NCBI GenBank assembly: GCA_937922955.1
Contig: CALAKO010000113.1
Span: forward strand, 1-15,180
From: an uncultured Peptococcaceae bacterium
GTDB lineage: Bacteria; Bacillota; Peptococcia; Peptococcales; Peptococcaceae
DNA length: 15,180 bases
Reading direction: 5' to 3'
Both the position numbers and the translations under genes were made by a program. A model generated the notes under the pieces. That model saw only the letters and a program-made list of their open reading frames with translations. It searched no databases and was not told where the DNA came from. Shown here one piece after another: positions 7,511 to 14,200 of the stretch (its first letter is position 1; every line of letters starts with the position of its first letter).

Positions 7511-8962
7511 ATGTCAACTGTGAGCTCAAAAAACATAACATGGTATATCCATTCTGCTATCGTAGTGTTCTTTATGTTTGGCTTTGGTTACGTTGTGCCT
7601 CCATTTGGGGCTATTTCTCAAATGGGGATGCATGTTTTAGGTGTATTTATTGGGTTGTTATGGGGTTGGATTGCTATTGAGATTCTATGGCCTAGTGTTT
7701 TGGGGTGCATTGCTTTTGGGATGACTGGTTATATGACAGTTCCGGAAGTATTTAGTGCAGGTTTTGGAAATTCCACAGTGCTCAATGTATTATTAGCCTG
7801 TTTGTTTGCGGAAATATTGAACCAATGTAAAATTACAGACTATATTGCAGATAAATGTTTAGGTAGTAAATGGATTGAGAAAAATCCATGGAATCTTGTG
7901 GTAATGTTTTTTGTTGCGGATTTGTTACTCTCAATTTTTACAAGTAATGTAGCTGCTTTTTTCTTACTTACAGCGGCTCTTGAAAAAGTAGCAAAAGAAG
8001 CAGGCTATGAAAAAGGGAACCGTTTTATTGTCTATATGATTTGTAGCATATTGTTCATTGGTGTATTAGGAGCAATGATTTTGCCATTTCAAGTTGCCTG
8101 CATTCTCTTTACGGGCTTTTTTACAAGTACAACTGGATTATCGATCGGCTATGTGCCATATACAATTTACATGTTAATTATTACTTTGGTGCAGATAATA
8201 GTTCTGTTCCTTTCTGGAAAATTTGTCTTTCGATTTGATTTATCCGCTCTTCAAAAATGTTCAGATACATTTAAGGATAAACGTGGAAAAAAGATGAATT
8301 TTGAACAAAAGTGGGGCTTTATATTTATTGTACTTTTCGTCATATTACTGTTTATTCCAGCATTTTTACCAGATAAGTGGTATATTACTCAATTGATGAA
8401 TAACTGGGGATTATCAGGTGTAGCTGCTTTCTTACTCGTTCTTTCTGCGATTGTTAAGAAAATGGATGGTAAGCAATTGGTAAATATTCGTGAAGTGTGC
8501 ATTCGCGGTATCCCATGGGATATCATTTGGTTATTGGTTGCTACTTTTCCTTTGGCAACGGCCATGGAATCTGAAGAGTGTGGAATTATGGCGACGGTGA
8601 TTGGCGCAATTTCTGGTACACTGGGTGCCATGAATCCACTAGTTCTTATCATTCTTAGCATGGTGGTGCTGGGAATTATTACGCAGTTTGTGCACAATGT
8701 TGTGTTAGCTGCGATGTTTATTCCAATGCTAAGTACATTGTGTATCAGTATTGGGGGGGATGCATATGCACTATTCTTCTGTATCTATTTTGCGCTTCAA
8801 GCTGCATATGCAACACCTGGCGCTTCGATGCAAGGTGCTATGATGTTTGGTCATCCTTGGGTAGGAAGAAAAGACGGATTTTTCTATGGGAGTTTGTTCT
8901 TGATAATCACTTTTATCACATTAATAATTCCTGGAATCCCATTGGCAGGCGTGATGTTTTAA
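7511..8962 (+). CDS. SLC13/DASS-like anion permease
   Basis: This is a 483-residue inner-membrane protein with about a dozen hydrophobic segments, probably a cation-coupled importer of an organic or inorganic anion. Family marks are the repeated re-entrant-loop regions. In the first half TSNVAAFFLLTAALEKVAKE (residues 144-163) stands where DASS proteins have SNTA. In the second half FVHNVVLAAMFIPM (393-406) stands at the second SNT position, followed by ATPGASMQGAMMFG (434-447). Both SNT motifs are therefore altered (SNV at 145-147, HNV at 395-397). AAGGGGG (7497-7503) precedes the ATG by seven bases. The divergent LysR gene and the downstream AlkP-superfamily hydrolase suggest a regulated uptake-and-cleavage cassette. 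The substrate is unknown; dicarboxylate, sulfonate or phosphoester anions are all possible. Family-level call is good, but membership of the broader ion-transporter clan outside SLC13 proper remains possible. Confidence 0.8.
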   Translation: MSTVSSKNITWYIHSAIVVFFMFGFGYVVPPFGAISQMGMHVLGVFIGLLWGWIAIEILWPSVLGCIAFGMTGYMTVPEVFSAGFGNSTVLNVLLACLFAEILNQCKITDYIADKCLGSKWIEKNPWNLVVMFFVADLLLSIFTSNVAAFFLLTAALEKVAKEAGYEKGNRFIVYMICSILFIGVLGAMILPFQVACILFTGFFTSTTGLSIGYVPYTIYMLIITLVQIIVLFLSGKFVFRFDLSALQKCSDTFKDKRGKKMNFEQKWGFIFIVLFVILLFIPAFLPDKWYITQLMNNWGLSGVAAFLLVLSAIVKKMDGKQLVNIREVCIRGIPWDIIWLLVATFPLATAMESEECGIMATVIGAISGTLGAMNPLVLIILSMVVLGIITQFVHNVVLAAMFIPMLSTLCISIGGDAYALFFCIYFALQAAYATPGASMQGAMMFGHPWVGRKDGFFYGSLFLIITFITLIIPGIPLAGVMF

Positions 8963-9021
8963 TTGATTTGTAATTTTCAAAATGTATGTATTAGTTTTTT
9001 ATAGTGGAAAGAAGGGGTAAG

Positions 9022-9060
9022 TATACGTATATTCCCAAGATGGAGCTTTGAAAATATACT
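9022..9060 (+). promoter_or_regulatory. candidate promoter of the AlkP-superfamily gene with an upstream palindrome
   Basis: TTCCCA (9032-9037) and TATACT (9055-9060) are 17 bases apart, matching four and five positions of the consensus hexamers. The perfect 10-bp palindrome TATACGTATA (9022-9031) abuts the -35, in the position of an activator or repressor site. No clear terminator follows the transporter gene, so read-through from it is also possible. Confidence 0.35.
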
Positions 9061-9079
9061 AGAGAAAAAGATTTGAGCT

Positions 9080-9108
9080 GTGCAAATATTTTATAGTTTG
9101 ATTTGCAC
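9080..9108 (+). other. hairpin in the leader of the AlkP-superfamily gene
   Basis: GTGCAAAT (9080-9087) and ATTTGCAC (9101-9108) form an 8-bp stem with a 13-base AT-rich loop, ending eight bases before the ribosome binding site AAAGGAGA. There is no T-run after it, so it is not an intrinsic terminator. It may stabilise the message or bind a regulator. The stem is seen; the role is not known. Confidence 0.35.
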
Positions 9109-9131
9109 GTCTATGAAAGGAGATTAGTAAT

Positions 9132-11156
9132 ATGTCGAGAGAAGCGAGAACACAAAAGTTAATGGTGTTGGGGATTGATGCCATGGATCCACGGCTGACA
9201 CGCAAGTTTGTTGACGAAGGCATTATGCCTAATACAAAGAAAATGTTGGAGATGGGTTCAGCAAGAGAAGACCTTGTTATGTTGGGGGGGCATCCAACTG
9301 TTACTCCTCCTATGTGGACAACAATGGCGACAGGTTGCTACGCGAATGTTCACGGGATTACCTGCTTTTTTAGACAAGATCCAGATAATCTTGCAGCAAC
9401 TGGGTATAATTTGGACAGCCGTAATTGTAAAGCAGAACCATTTTGGAATGTTTCAACTGAAGCTGGCAAGAAAACTTTGGTATTCCACTGGCCAGGATCC
9501 AGTTGGCCTCCAACCAGTGAAAGTCCTTTGCTTCATGTGGTAGACGGCACTCAGCCTGCGATGGTTAATATGGGTGTTGGTGTTAGAGAAAAAGAATTTA
9601 TGGCTCGTGGTGGTGAAAATGTAGATAAATTAGCATATAAACCACGTGCTGCTTTCAGTGGACATATTCCATGTGTGATTGAAGATATGGTCGTCGAGGA
9701 AGATGAATCTATGGATCAGACTGTAGATAAAGCACTTTCTTTGGATGGCTCTGCATCGGAAACTGTTCTGCTTACAACTGAAGAAGGCGAGGGCGGTTTG
9801 AATGCGTATGGATTTGACGTCCTACTTTGTCCGATCAGAGAACCAAAAGGCTGGGTGGCTGCTCCGGAAGGCGCTAAAGAATCTACCTTGCAGTTTTCGG
9901 GTGGTTTGCTACATAGACCAATGTTAATACTAAAGAATGATCAAGGGATTTATGATAAAATAGCCATTTATAAATCTAAAAAAGATGTAGAACCAATTGT
10001 TGTGCTGGAAAATGGTGTTTATATGACGGATATCGTTGATGAGGCAATAAAAGACGAGAAACGCTATGATGTTGTTCGTAGTATGTTGGTTTATGATCTT
10101 GCTGAAGATGGATCAAACTTTAATTTGTATGTGTCGGGGGCAATGGATATTGACTGTGATTTGTTATTCCATCCGAAATCTTTGTATAAAGATATCACAG
10201 AAAATATTGGCTATTCGGCGGTAATGCCATCTCTCAGTAATAAGAGTAAAGATATTATTGAACGCATCACTGTTGAAGCGTGGAGAAAGAATGGACAATG
10301 GGAGGCTGATGCCATTAAGTATCTTATCGATAAAGAAGATTATGATGTGGTATTTTCGCACTGGCATTTTGTTGATACAATGGGCCATACTTTCTTTAAA
10401 CATATGAAGGGCAATGATGATATGTCAGCTGAAGATTTTGCTGAATTGTGTCGTTATGTCTATAAAGCAACCGATGAATATATTGGACATTATATTGATC
10501 TGATTGATCAAGGGTGGACCATTCTTGTTGTTTCAGACCATGCACAAGTGTGTCCAGAACATCATCCGCATGTTATCGGTGATTTGACGGGTGTTAATGT
10601 GCCTGTCATGAGAGCATTAGGATATACTGTAATGGTAAAAGACGAAAATGGTAATGATACGCATCAAATTGATTGGAGTAAGACAAGAGCCATTGCATCT
10701 CGTGGTAACCATATCTACATCAATGAAAAAGGCAGATGGCCTCATGGTATTGTAGAGCCTGAAGATAAGTATGAATTGGAAGAACAGATTATGACTGATC
10801 TCTATGGTTACAGAGACAACACTACGGGTAAACGTATCATTGGTCTGGCGCTACGTAACAAAGATGCTGTTCTCCTCGGGATGGGTGGTCCGGAATGTGG
10901 AGATATTCTATGCTGGAATGCTGAAGGCTATAACTACGACCATTGTGACTCTATTTCGACGACTCTTGGTGAATGTGATACCAGTGTGTCTCCGATATTC
11001 TTTGCAGCAGGACCTGGGATTAGAAAGAATTATTATACAGAGCGTATCATTCGTCAGGTTGATGTCGTACCAACTGTTTCTGTTTTGACTGGATTAAGAG
11101 TTCCTGACCAATGTGAAGGTGCACCAATTTATCAAATTCTTTCTGAAGAATTTTAA
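9132..11156 (+). CDS. AlkP-superfamily phosphodiesterase/phosphohydrolase (NPP-like), cytoplasmic
   Basis: A 674-residue hydrolase of the alkaline phosphatase superfamily, closest in style to type I phosphodiesterase/nucleotide pyrophosphatase proteins. The N-terminus has VLGIDAMDP (D16 as metal ligand) and HPTVTPPMWTTMATG (54-68), where T58 aligns with the NPP nucleophile. Further ligands are D415 and H419 in HFVDTMGH, and D469 and H470 in VVSDHAQV. Residues about 140-380 form a long insertion, probably a substrate-binding cap. Where relatives have a last ligand His shortly before the FxAxGPGI segment, this protein has CDTSVSP; H604 is the only nearby histidine. No signal peptide or membrane segment is visible, so it should act in the cytoplasm on an imported substrate. 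AAAGGAGA precedes the ATG by about eight bases. It is probably regulated with the transporter. Substrate unknown; phosphatase, phosphodiesterase, sulfatase or phosphomutase activity cannot be told apart from sequence alone. Confidence 0.85.
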   Translation: MSREARTQKLMVLGIDAMDPRLTRKFVDEGIMPNTKKMLEMGSAREDLVMLGGHPTVTPPMWTTMATGCYANVHGITCFFRQDPDNLAATGYNLDSRNCKAEPFWNVSTEAGKKTLVFHWPGSSWPPTSESPLLHVVDGTQPAMVNMGVGVREKEFMARGGENVDKLAYKPRAAFSGHIPCVIEDMVVEEDESMDQTVDKALSLDGSASETVLLTTEEGEGGLNAYGFDVLLCPIREPKGWVAAPEGAKESTLQFSGGLLHRPMLILKNDQGIYDKIAIYKSKKDVEPIVVLENGVYMTDIVDEAIKDEKRYDVVRSMLVYDLAEDGSNFNLYVSGAMDIDCDLLFHPKSLYKDITENIGYSAVMPSLSNKSKDIIERITVEAWRKNGQWEADAIKYLIDKEDYDVVFSHWHFVDTMGHTFFKHMKGNDDMSAEDFAELCRYVYKATDEYIGHYIDLIDQGWTILVVSDHAQVCPEHHPHVIGDLTGVNVPVMRALGYTVMVKDENGNDTHQIDWSKTRAIASRGNHIYINEKGRWPHGIVEPEDKYELEEQIMTDLYGYRDNTTGKRIIGLALRNKDAVLLGMGGPECGDILCWNAEGYNYDHCDSISTTLGECDTSVSPIFFAAGPGIRKNYYTERIIRQVDVVPTVSVLTGLRVPDQCEGAPIYQILSEEF

Positions 11157-11193
11157 CGTGCTGTTCTAGCAAAATTTGCAAAAAATTAATTAT

Positions 11194-11223
11194 AGAGGCA
11201 ACTGCGCAAAGGTGGTTGCCTCT
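11194..11223 (+). terminator. probable weak terminator or attenuator after the AlkP-superfamily gene
   Basis: AGAGGCAAC (11194-11202) pairs perfectly with GTTGCCTCT (11215-11223) around a 12-base loop. Only a short T-rich stretch (TCTTTAG) follows, so termination is likely partial. It separates the transporter-hydrolase pair from the next three genes but may let transcription through. I see no convincing promoter between it and the next start codon. Confidence 0.55.
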
Positions 11224-11254
11224 TTAGTATATAAAATGAAAAGGAGTCTTAAAT

Positions 11255-11680
11255 ATGGAAGATAGACTGGAAAAGTTAAAAATACGTACAAAACAATGTG
11301 TTTGTAAATATTGTGGTTCGAAATTAGAAATTCGTAAGATTATATACGGAAACATTGAAAATGCACGTGTGGAAATATTTTGTACTGAATGTAATCGGAT
11401 TGAATATGGTGTTGAGGATGAAATTTATCGCGTTGCAAAGTATTTTGTAGAAGATATGGACTTTAATGCTTATCCAGATATCGATTACAGTGAAACTACG
11501 AAAAAAATGAACATTGCAAAGGTATGTGAAATAATAGCTTGGGGTTGCAAAAACTTGGCATTAATGACAGCAGAAGGGTTTAAATATCCCGTCAAAGTTA
11601 ATGAAGAAATTGATGGAGAAACACTTTGTATTGATGATAATAAATTAGAGAAAATAATATCGAATAAAGCTGATATATGA
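11255..11680 (+). CDS. small zinc-ribbon-like protein of unknown function
   Basis: I do not recognise this 141-residue soluble protein. It carries CKYC (C17, C20) and CTEC (C43, C46), 22 residues apart, which reads as a four-cysteine zinc ribbon with a short beta hairpin between the knuckles. The remainder, residues about 55-141, is acidic, with VAKYFVEDMDFNAYPDIDYS and a helical KMNIAKVCEIIAWGCKNLAL segment that could be an interaction surface. An AAGGAGT ribosome binding site lies seven bases before the ATG. Its TGA stop lies only 14 bases before the chosen start of the ABC ATPase, whose ribosome binding site begins inside that stop codon, so the two are translationally linked. Composition is AT-rich like its neighbours. 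Zinc binding is inferred from cysteine spacing only; it could be a regulator or adaptor. Confidence 0.82.
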   Translation: MEDRLEKLKIRTKQCVCKYCGSKLEIRKIIYGNIENARVEIFCTECNRIEYGVEDEIYRVAKYFVEDMDFNAYPDIDYSETTKKMNIAKVCEIIAWGCKNLALMTAEGFKYPVKVNEEIDGETLCIDDNKLEKIISNKADI

Positions 11681-11694
11681 AGGAGAGGATGATT

Positions 11695-12501
11695 ATGGGG
11701 CCGATAATTGAGATCAACCATCTTTGTTGTAAAGCTGGATATCGATATTTATTACATGATATAAATTGGAAAGTGAATCCAGGAGAAAATTGGGTGCTTT
11801 TTGGAATGAACGGTTGTGGTAAAACTACGTTGTTAAGCATTATTTCTGGTTTTCGCGCATATTCTAGTGGAGAAGTGAAATTGTTTCGAGAAACTTTTCA
11901 GGAAAATAATGCTTTGAATATTCGAAGAAGAATCGGTTTTGTTAGTAATTCATTTTTCGATAAAAATCTTTCGAGTGAATCGGTTTTGAATATTGTACTT
12001 GCAGGAAAATTTGGTACATTGGGCATTGATGGTGATGTATCAAATAAAGATATAAAGCAAGCAAAAGCTTTACTAACTGAGTTGCGCATCGGTGACAAGG
12101 TTAATCGTTCATTTTTTTCTCTTTCTAAAGGTGAACGCCAAAGTGTAATGATTGCAAGAGCGTTTATGAGCAATCCAGATATACTCATTTTGGATGAGCC
12201 TGGAACGGGATTAGATGTAATTGCTAGAGAATACATGCTCTCAACGGTGAAAGATTTAGCAAATAATACATCAATTGCTATCATCTATGTCACACATTAT
12301 ACGGAAGAAATACTGGATGTATTTGAACACTGTGTATTGATGGGGGCGGGTAAGTTCAAAATGCAAGGTAAAACGGAAGAAATATTTAATGAAACGAATA
12401 TCAGCAATTTATTAAAGTATCCAGTACATTTAGATCATCATAATGGGCGTTATCAAGTGGATTTGGATATTCAATCGCATATTGGTCAGCTAATAAAATA
12501 A
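11695..12501 (+). CDS. ABC-type ATPase without a permease (YlmA/ModF-like)
   Basis: A single-domain ATP-binding cassette protein. I choose the ATG at 11695 (268 residues) over those at 11677 and 11689, because AAGGAGAGG (11680-11688) is correctly placed only for it. Motifs: Walker A GMNGCGKT (37-44), a signature loop of LSKGE (143-147) in place of LSGGQ, Walker B ILILDEP (D167, E168) with a D-loop GLD, and the switch histidine H201 in YVTHYTEEI. The ILDEPGTGLDVIARE and VTHYTEEI stretches resemble the YlmA/ModF-type ABC proteins known from many Firmicutes, which often lack a membrane partner. No permease or binding protein is present here. It is flanked by the zinc-ribbon protein and the duplicated-domain protein on the same strand, with gaps of only 14 and 13 bases, suggesting one operon. 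An unlinked permease or a role outside transport are both possible. Confidence 0.9.
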   Translation: MGPIIEINHLCCKAGYRYLLHDINWKVNPGENWVLFGMNGCGKTTLLSIISGFRAYSSGEVKLFRETFQENNALNIRRRIGFVSNSFFDKNLSSESVLNIVLAGKFGTLGIDGDVSNKDIKQAKALLTELRIGDKVNRSFFSLSKGERQSVMIARAFMSNPDILILDEPGTGLDVIAREYMLSTVKDLANNTSIAIIYVTHYTEEILDVFEHCVLMGAGKFKMQGKTEEIFNETNISNLLKYPVHLDHHNGRYQVDLDIQSHIGQLIK

Positions 12502-12514
12502 AGGTTGTGAAAAA

Positions 12515-13339
12515 ATGCTTAGTAGTGAATTGCGAGATGTTGAATGCGGATTAGATTTTGCGCGCTTATATGAATTAGGATGTTTTCAACATGAATTTGT
12601 GGTTTATGGCGTGTGTTATTGGGAAAACAATATTGTATATTACTTAGTAAGTGAAAATCCAGAAAAAGTATATGGTTTTGTTAATGACAGTTTAATACGA
12701 GGACAGTATTGCTCTCCTGTTGTAAAAAAGGTTGTTCAGCATAACGTAGCATCCGGTACTGAAGATATTGTAAAAAGAGAGATTTTGTTTGACGTAGCTA
12801 TAACTTTAAAAGAAAAGTATGGACGTGCATTTTTTTCTGAAAAACAAGATTGGATTAATAAACTACCTGTTAATTCTGCGTATAAGATGTTAATTCAGCA
12901 ACAAGAAGCTTTGGAAGGATGTTTTGATAGGGTAAAAATAGAGTTATTTGAAGGTCTTTGTTATCAGGCATTGGAAAATAAGACATTGACTAGAGATAAT
13001 TATGATAGAATCTGTCATTGGGTAAAACATATTTATCATCAAATGGAAGATGATGTAATTGAGAAAGATAGGTTTAAACGTGATTTTGCAGGATTTGCTT
13101 ATATTGAAGGAGAAAATATCAGATACTTTTTTGACGCAAACCTAATAAATGTATGGGAAAAAAGGTATGAACTCAAATATAAAGGAATTATTGTTACTCC
13201 TGTATTGAAAAAACAGTATTGGTTTTCAGCGCTTCATCAATTACCGAAAATTAGAAAGCATTTTAAATGTATGCTGGAACAGTATATTGATGTTGACTAT
13301 GTAAATTGTGTTAATACGACAGTTGTTAGTAGAGAGTAA
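12515..13339 (+). CDS. uncharacterised soluble protein with an internal duplication
   Basis: I do not recognise this 274-residue protein. It has no signal peptide, membrane segment or known catalytic motif, and is rich in aromatic residues and cysteine. Two segments of 41 residues align without gaps at 11 identities: residues 32-72 (starting GVCYWENN, ending SPVVKK) and 193-233 (starting GFAYIEGE, ending TPVLKK). Each is preceded by an F-x-x-[ED]-F motif and followed by a W/F-rich helix, so the protein probably arose by duplication of a domain of about 60-70 residues, with a helical linker between (residues about 120-185). The ribosome binding site is weak (AAGG, then GTG, before a run of A). 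It starts 13 bases after the ABC ATPase stop and is last in the cluster, ending in a long hairpin terminator. Composition is strongly AT-rich (20 G or C of 60 in 12541-12600). Confidence 0.82.
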   Translation: MLSSELRDVECGLDFARLYELGCFQHEFVVYGVCYWENNIVYYLVSENPEKVYGFVNDSLIRGQYCSPVVKKVVQHNVASGTEDIVKREILFDVAITLKEKYGRAFFSEKQDWINKLPVNSAYKMLIQQQEALEGCFDRVKIELFEGLCYQALENKTLTRDNYDRICHWVKHIYHQMEDDVIEKDRFKRDFAGFAYIEGENIRYFFDANLINVWEKRYELKYKGIIVTPVLKKQYWFSALHQLPKIRKHFKCMLEQYIDVDYVNCVNTTVVSRE

Positions 13340-13345
13340 ACATGG

Positions 13346-13397
13346 TTTAATGAAAAAGACTTGCGTACTACATAGTGTGCAAGTCTTTTTCATTAAA
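13346..13397. terminator. long hairpin terminator closing the AT-rich cluster
   Basis: TTTAATGAAAAAGACTTGC (13346-13364) is perfectly complementary to 13379-13397, and with G-U pairs the RNA stem extends five more pairs to an ACAU loop. GACTTGC/GCAAGTC is the core, followed by TTTTT on the plus strand and, by symmetry, on the minus strand too. It begins six bases after the last gene of the cluster. Confidence 0.9.
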
Positions 13398-13444
13398 GTG
13401 ATAATATGTTAATTATGTTGAGAAATGCACATGAGGCGGTTGTG

Positions 13445-13474
13445 GTGGCATTCATGGTGGAAATGAAGTATAAT
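13445..13474 (+). promoter_or_regulatory. candidate promoter of the M50 protease gene
   Basis: A perfect TATAAT (13469-13474) is preceded by GTGGCA (13445-13450, four of six to the -35 consensus) with an 18-base spacer. The expected transcript starts near 13481, about 23 bases before the ATG, just leaving room for the AGGAGG at 13491-13496. It lies after the cluster terminator, so this gene begins a new transcription unit. Confidence 0.45.
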
Positions 13475-13503
13475 AATGACAGTACGATTTAGGAGGATCA
13501 CGC

Positions 13504-14160
13504 ATGGGAAATATTTTACCAAGCTTGAGTGATTTGATTCTGACGGTGTTGGCCATTGTTCCCGCCATGTGCATTCACGAATACGCCCACGGCTGGATGA
13601 GCTATAAACTTGGCGACCCGTCCCCAAAATACGATGGCCGCTTGAGCTTGAATCCATTGCATCATATTGACCCGCTTGGTGCGCTGTTTTTGATCATCTT
13701 CAATTTTGGGTGGGCAAAGCCTGTGCAGGTCAATCCACGCTATTATAAGAACCCTAAAAAGGGGATGGCGTTGGTGGCATTGGCTGGTCCGCTGGCCAAC
13801 TTTATTTTGGCGCTGATCTGTCTCATTGTGGATAATGTGATTGTCAAGGTTACGGGTGGCGATGTGTCATATATGGTGTACCTGATTTATCAATTCTTTT
13901 TGCTGTCGGCGATGGTGAATGTAGGGCTGGGGGTATTCAATTTGATCCCACTGCCACCGCTGGATGGGTCAAAAGTGATAGCCATGTTTTTGCCAGCAAA
14001 GTGGTATTACAAATACATGCAGTTTGAGCAATGGGGTTTCGTTCTCTTGTTCTTGCTTCTGGCGATGGGCGCGTTTAGCGGGCCGTTGTACTATTTGCGT
14101 TATGGCGTTGTGAATTATCTGGATTTCCTCGCCAACGCGTTGACTAGCTTTTTAGGATAG
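13504..14160 (+). CDS. site-2 protease family membrane metalloprotease (peptidase M50)
   Basis: An integral membrane zinc protease of the S2P/SpoIVFB type that would cleave substrates within or near the membrane. The 218-residue protein has the HExxH site as HEYAH (H25, E26, H29) in the first membrane segment. It also has GWAKPVQVNP (69-78) and the second conserved block NLIPLPPLDGSK (146-157), whose D154 is the expected third zinc ligand. Hydrophobic segments lie at about 8-28, 55-70, 88-112, 123-150 and 176-195. Size and motif order match the minimal YwhC-like branch of M50, which lacks PDZ and CBS domains; its natural substrates are largely unknown. AGGAGG precedes the ATG by seven bases. 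Base composition returns to that of the housekeeping genes. The mtaB start follows 40 bases downstream on the same strand, so an operon with mtaB is likely. Confidence 0.95.
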   Translation: MGNILPSLSDLILTVLAIVPAMCIHEYAHGWMSYKLGDPSPKYDGRLSLNPLHHIDPLGALFLIIFNFGWAKPVQVNPRYYKNPKKGMALVALAGPLANFILALICLIVDNVIVKVTGGDVSYMVYLIYQFFLLSAMVNVGLGVFNLIPLPPLDGSKVIAMFLPAKWYYKYMQFEQWGFVLLFLLLAMGAFSGPLYYLRYGVVNYLDFLANALTSFLG

Positions 14161-14200
14161 AATAAGAGCGTTGGTGCGCTCATAAAAGGAAGTGACGTTA

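Noticed and set aside
8740..8973. 77-codon plus-strand frame over the 3' end of the transporter gene
   Set aside because: It overlaps the transporter in another frame and has no ribosome binding site or recognisable feature.
11677..11694. Upstream ATG codons for the ABC ATPase (11677 and 11689)
   Set aside because: Both lie at or before the AAGGAGAGG sequence, so they cannot use it; only the ATG at 11695 has suitable spacing.
14166..14181. Small hairpin GAGCG/CGCTC between the M50 protease gene and mtaB
   Set aside because: It has only five pairs and no T-run follows, so it does not support a terminator; read-through into mtaB is more likely.
14192..14194. GTG as an alternative start of mtaB
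   Set aside because: It is in frame but only one base after the AAGGA ribosome binding site; the TTG at 14201 has workable spacing and gives the usual MtaB N-terminus.
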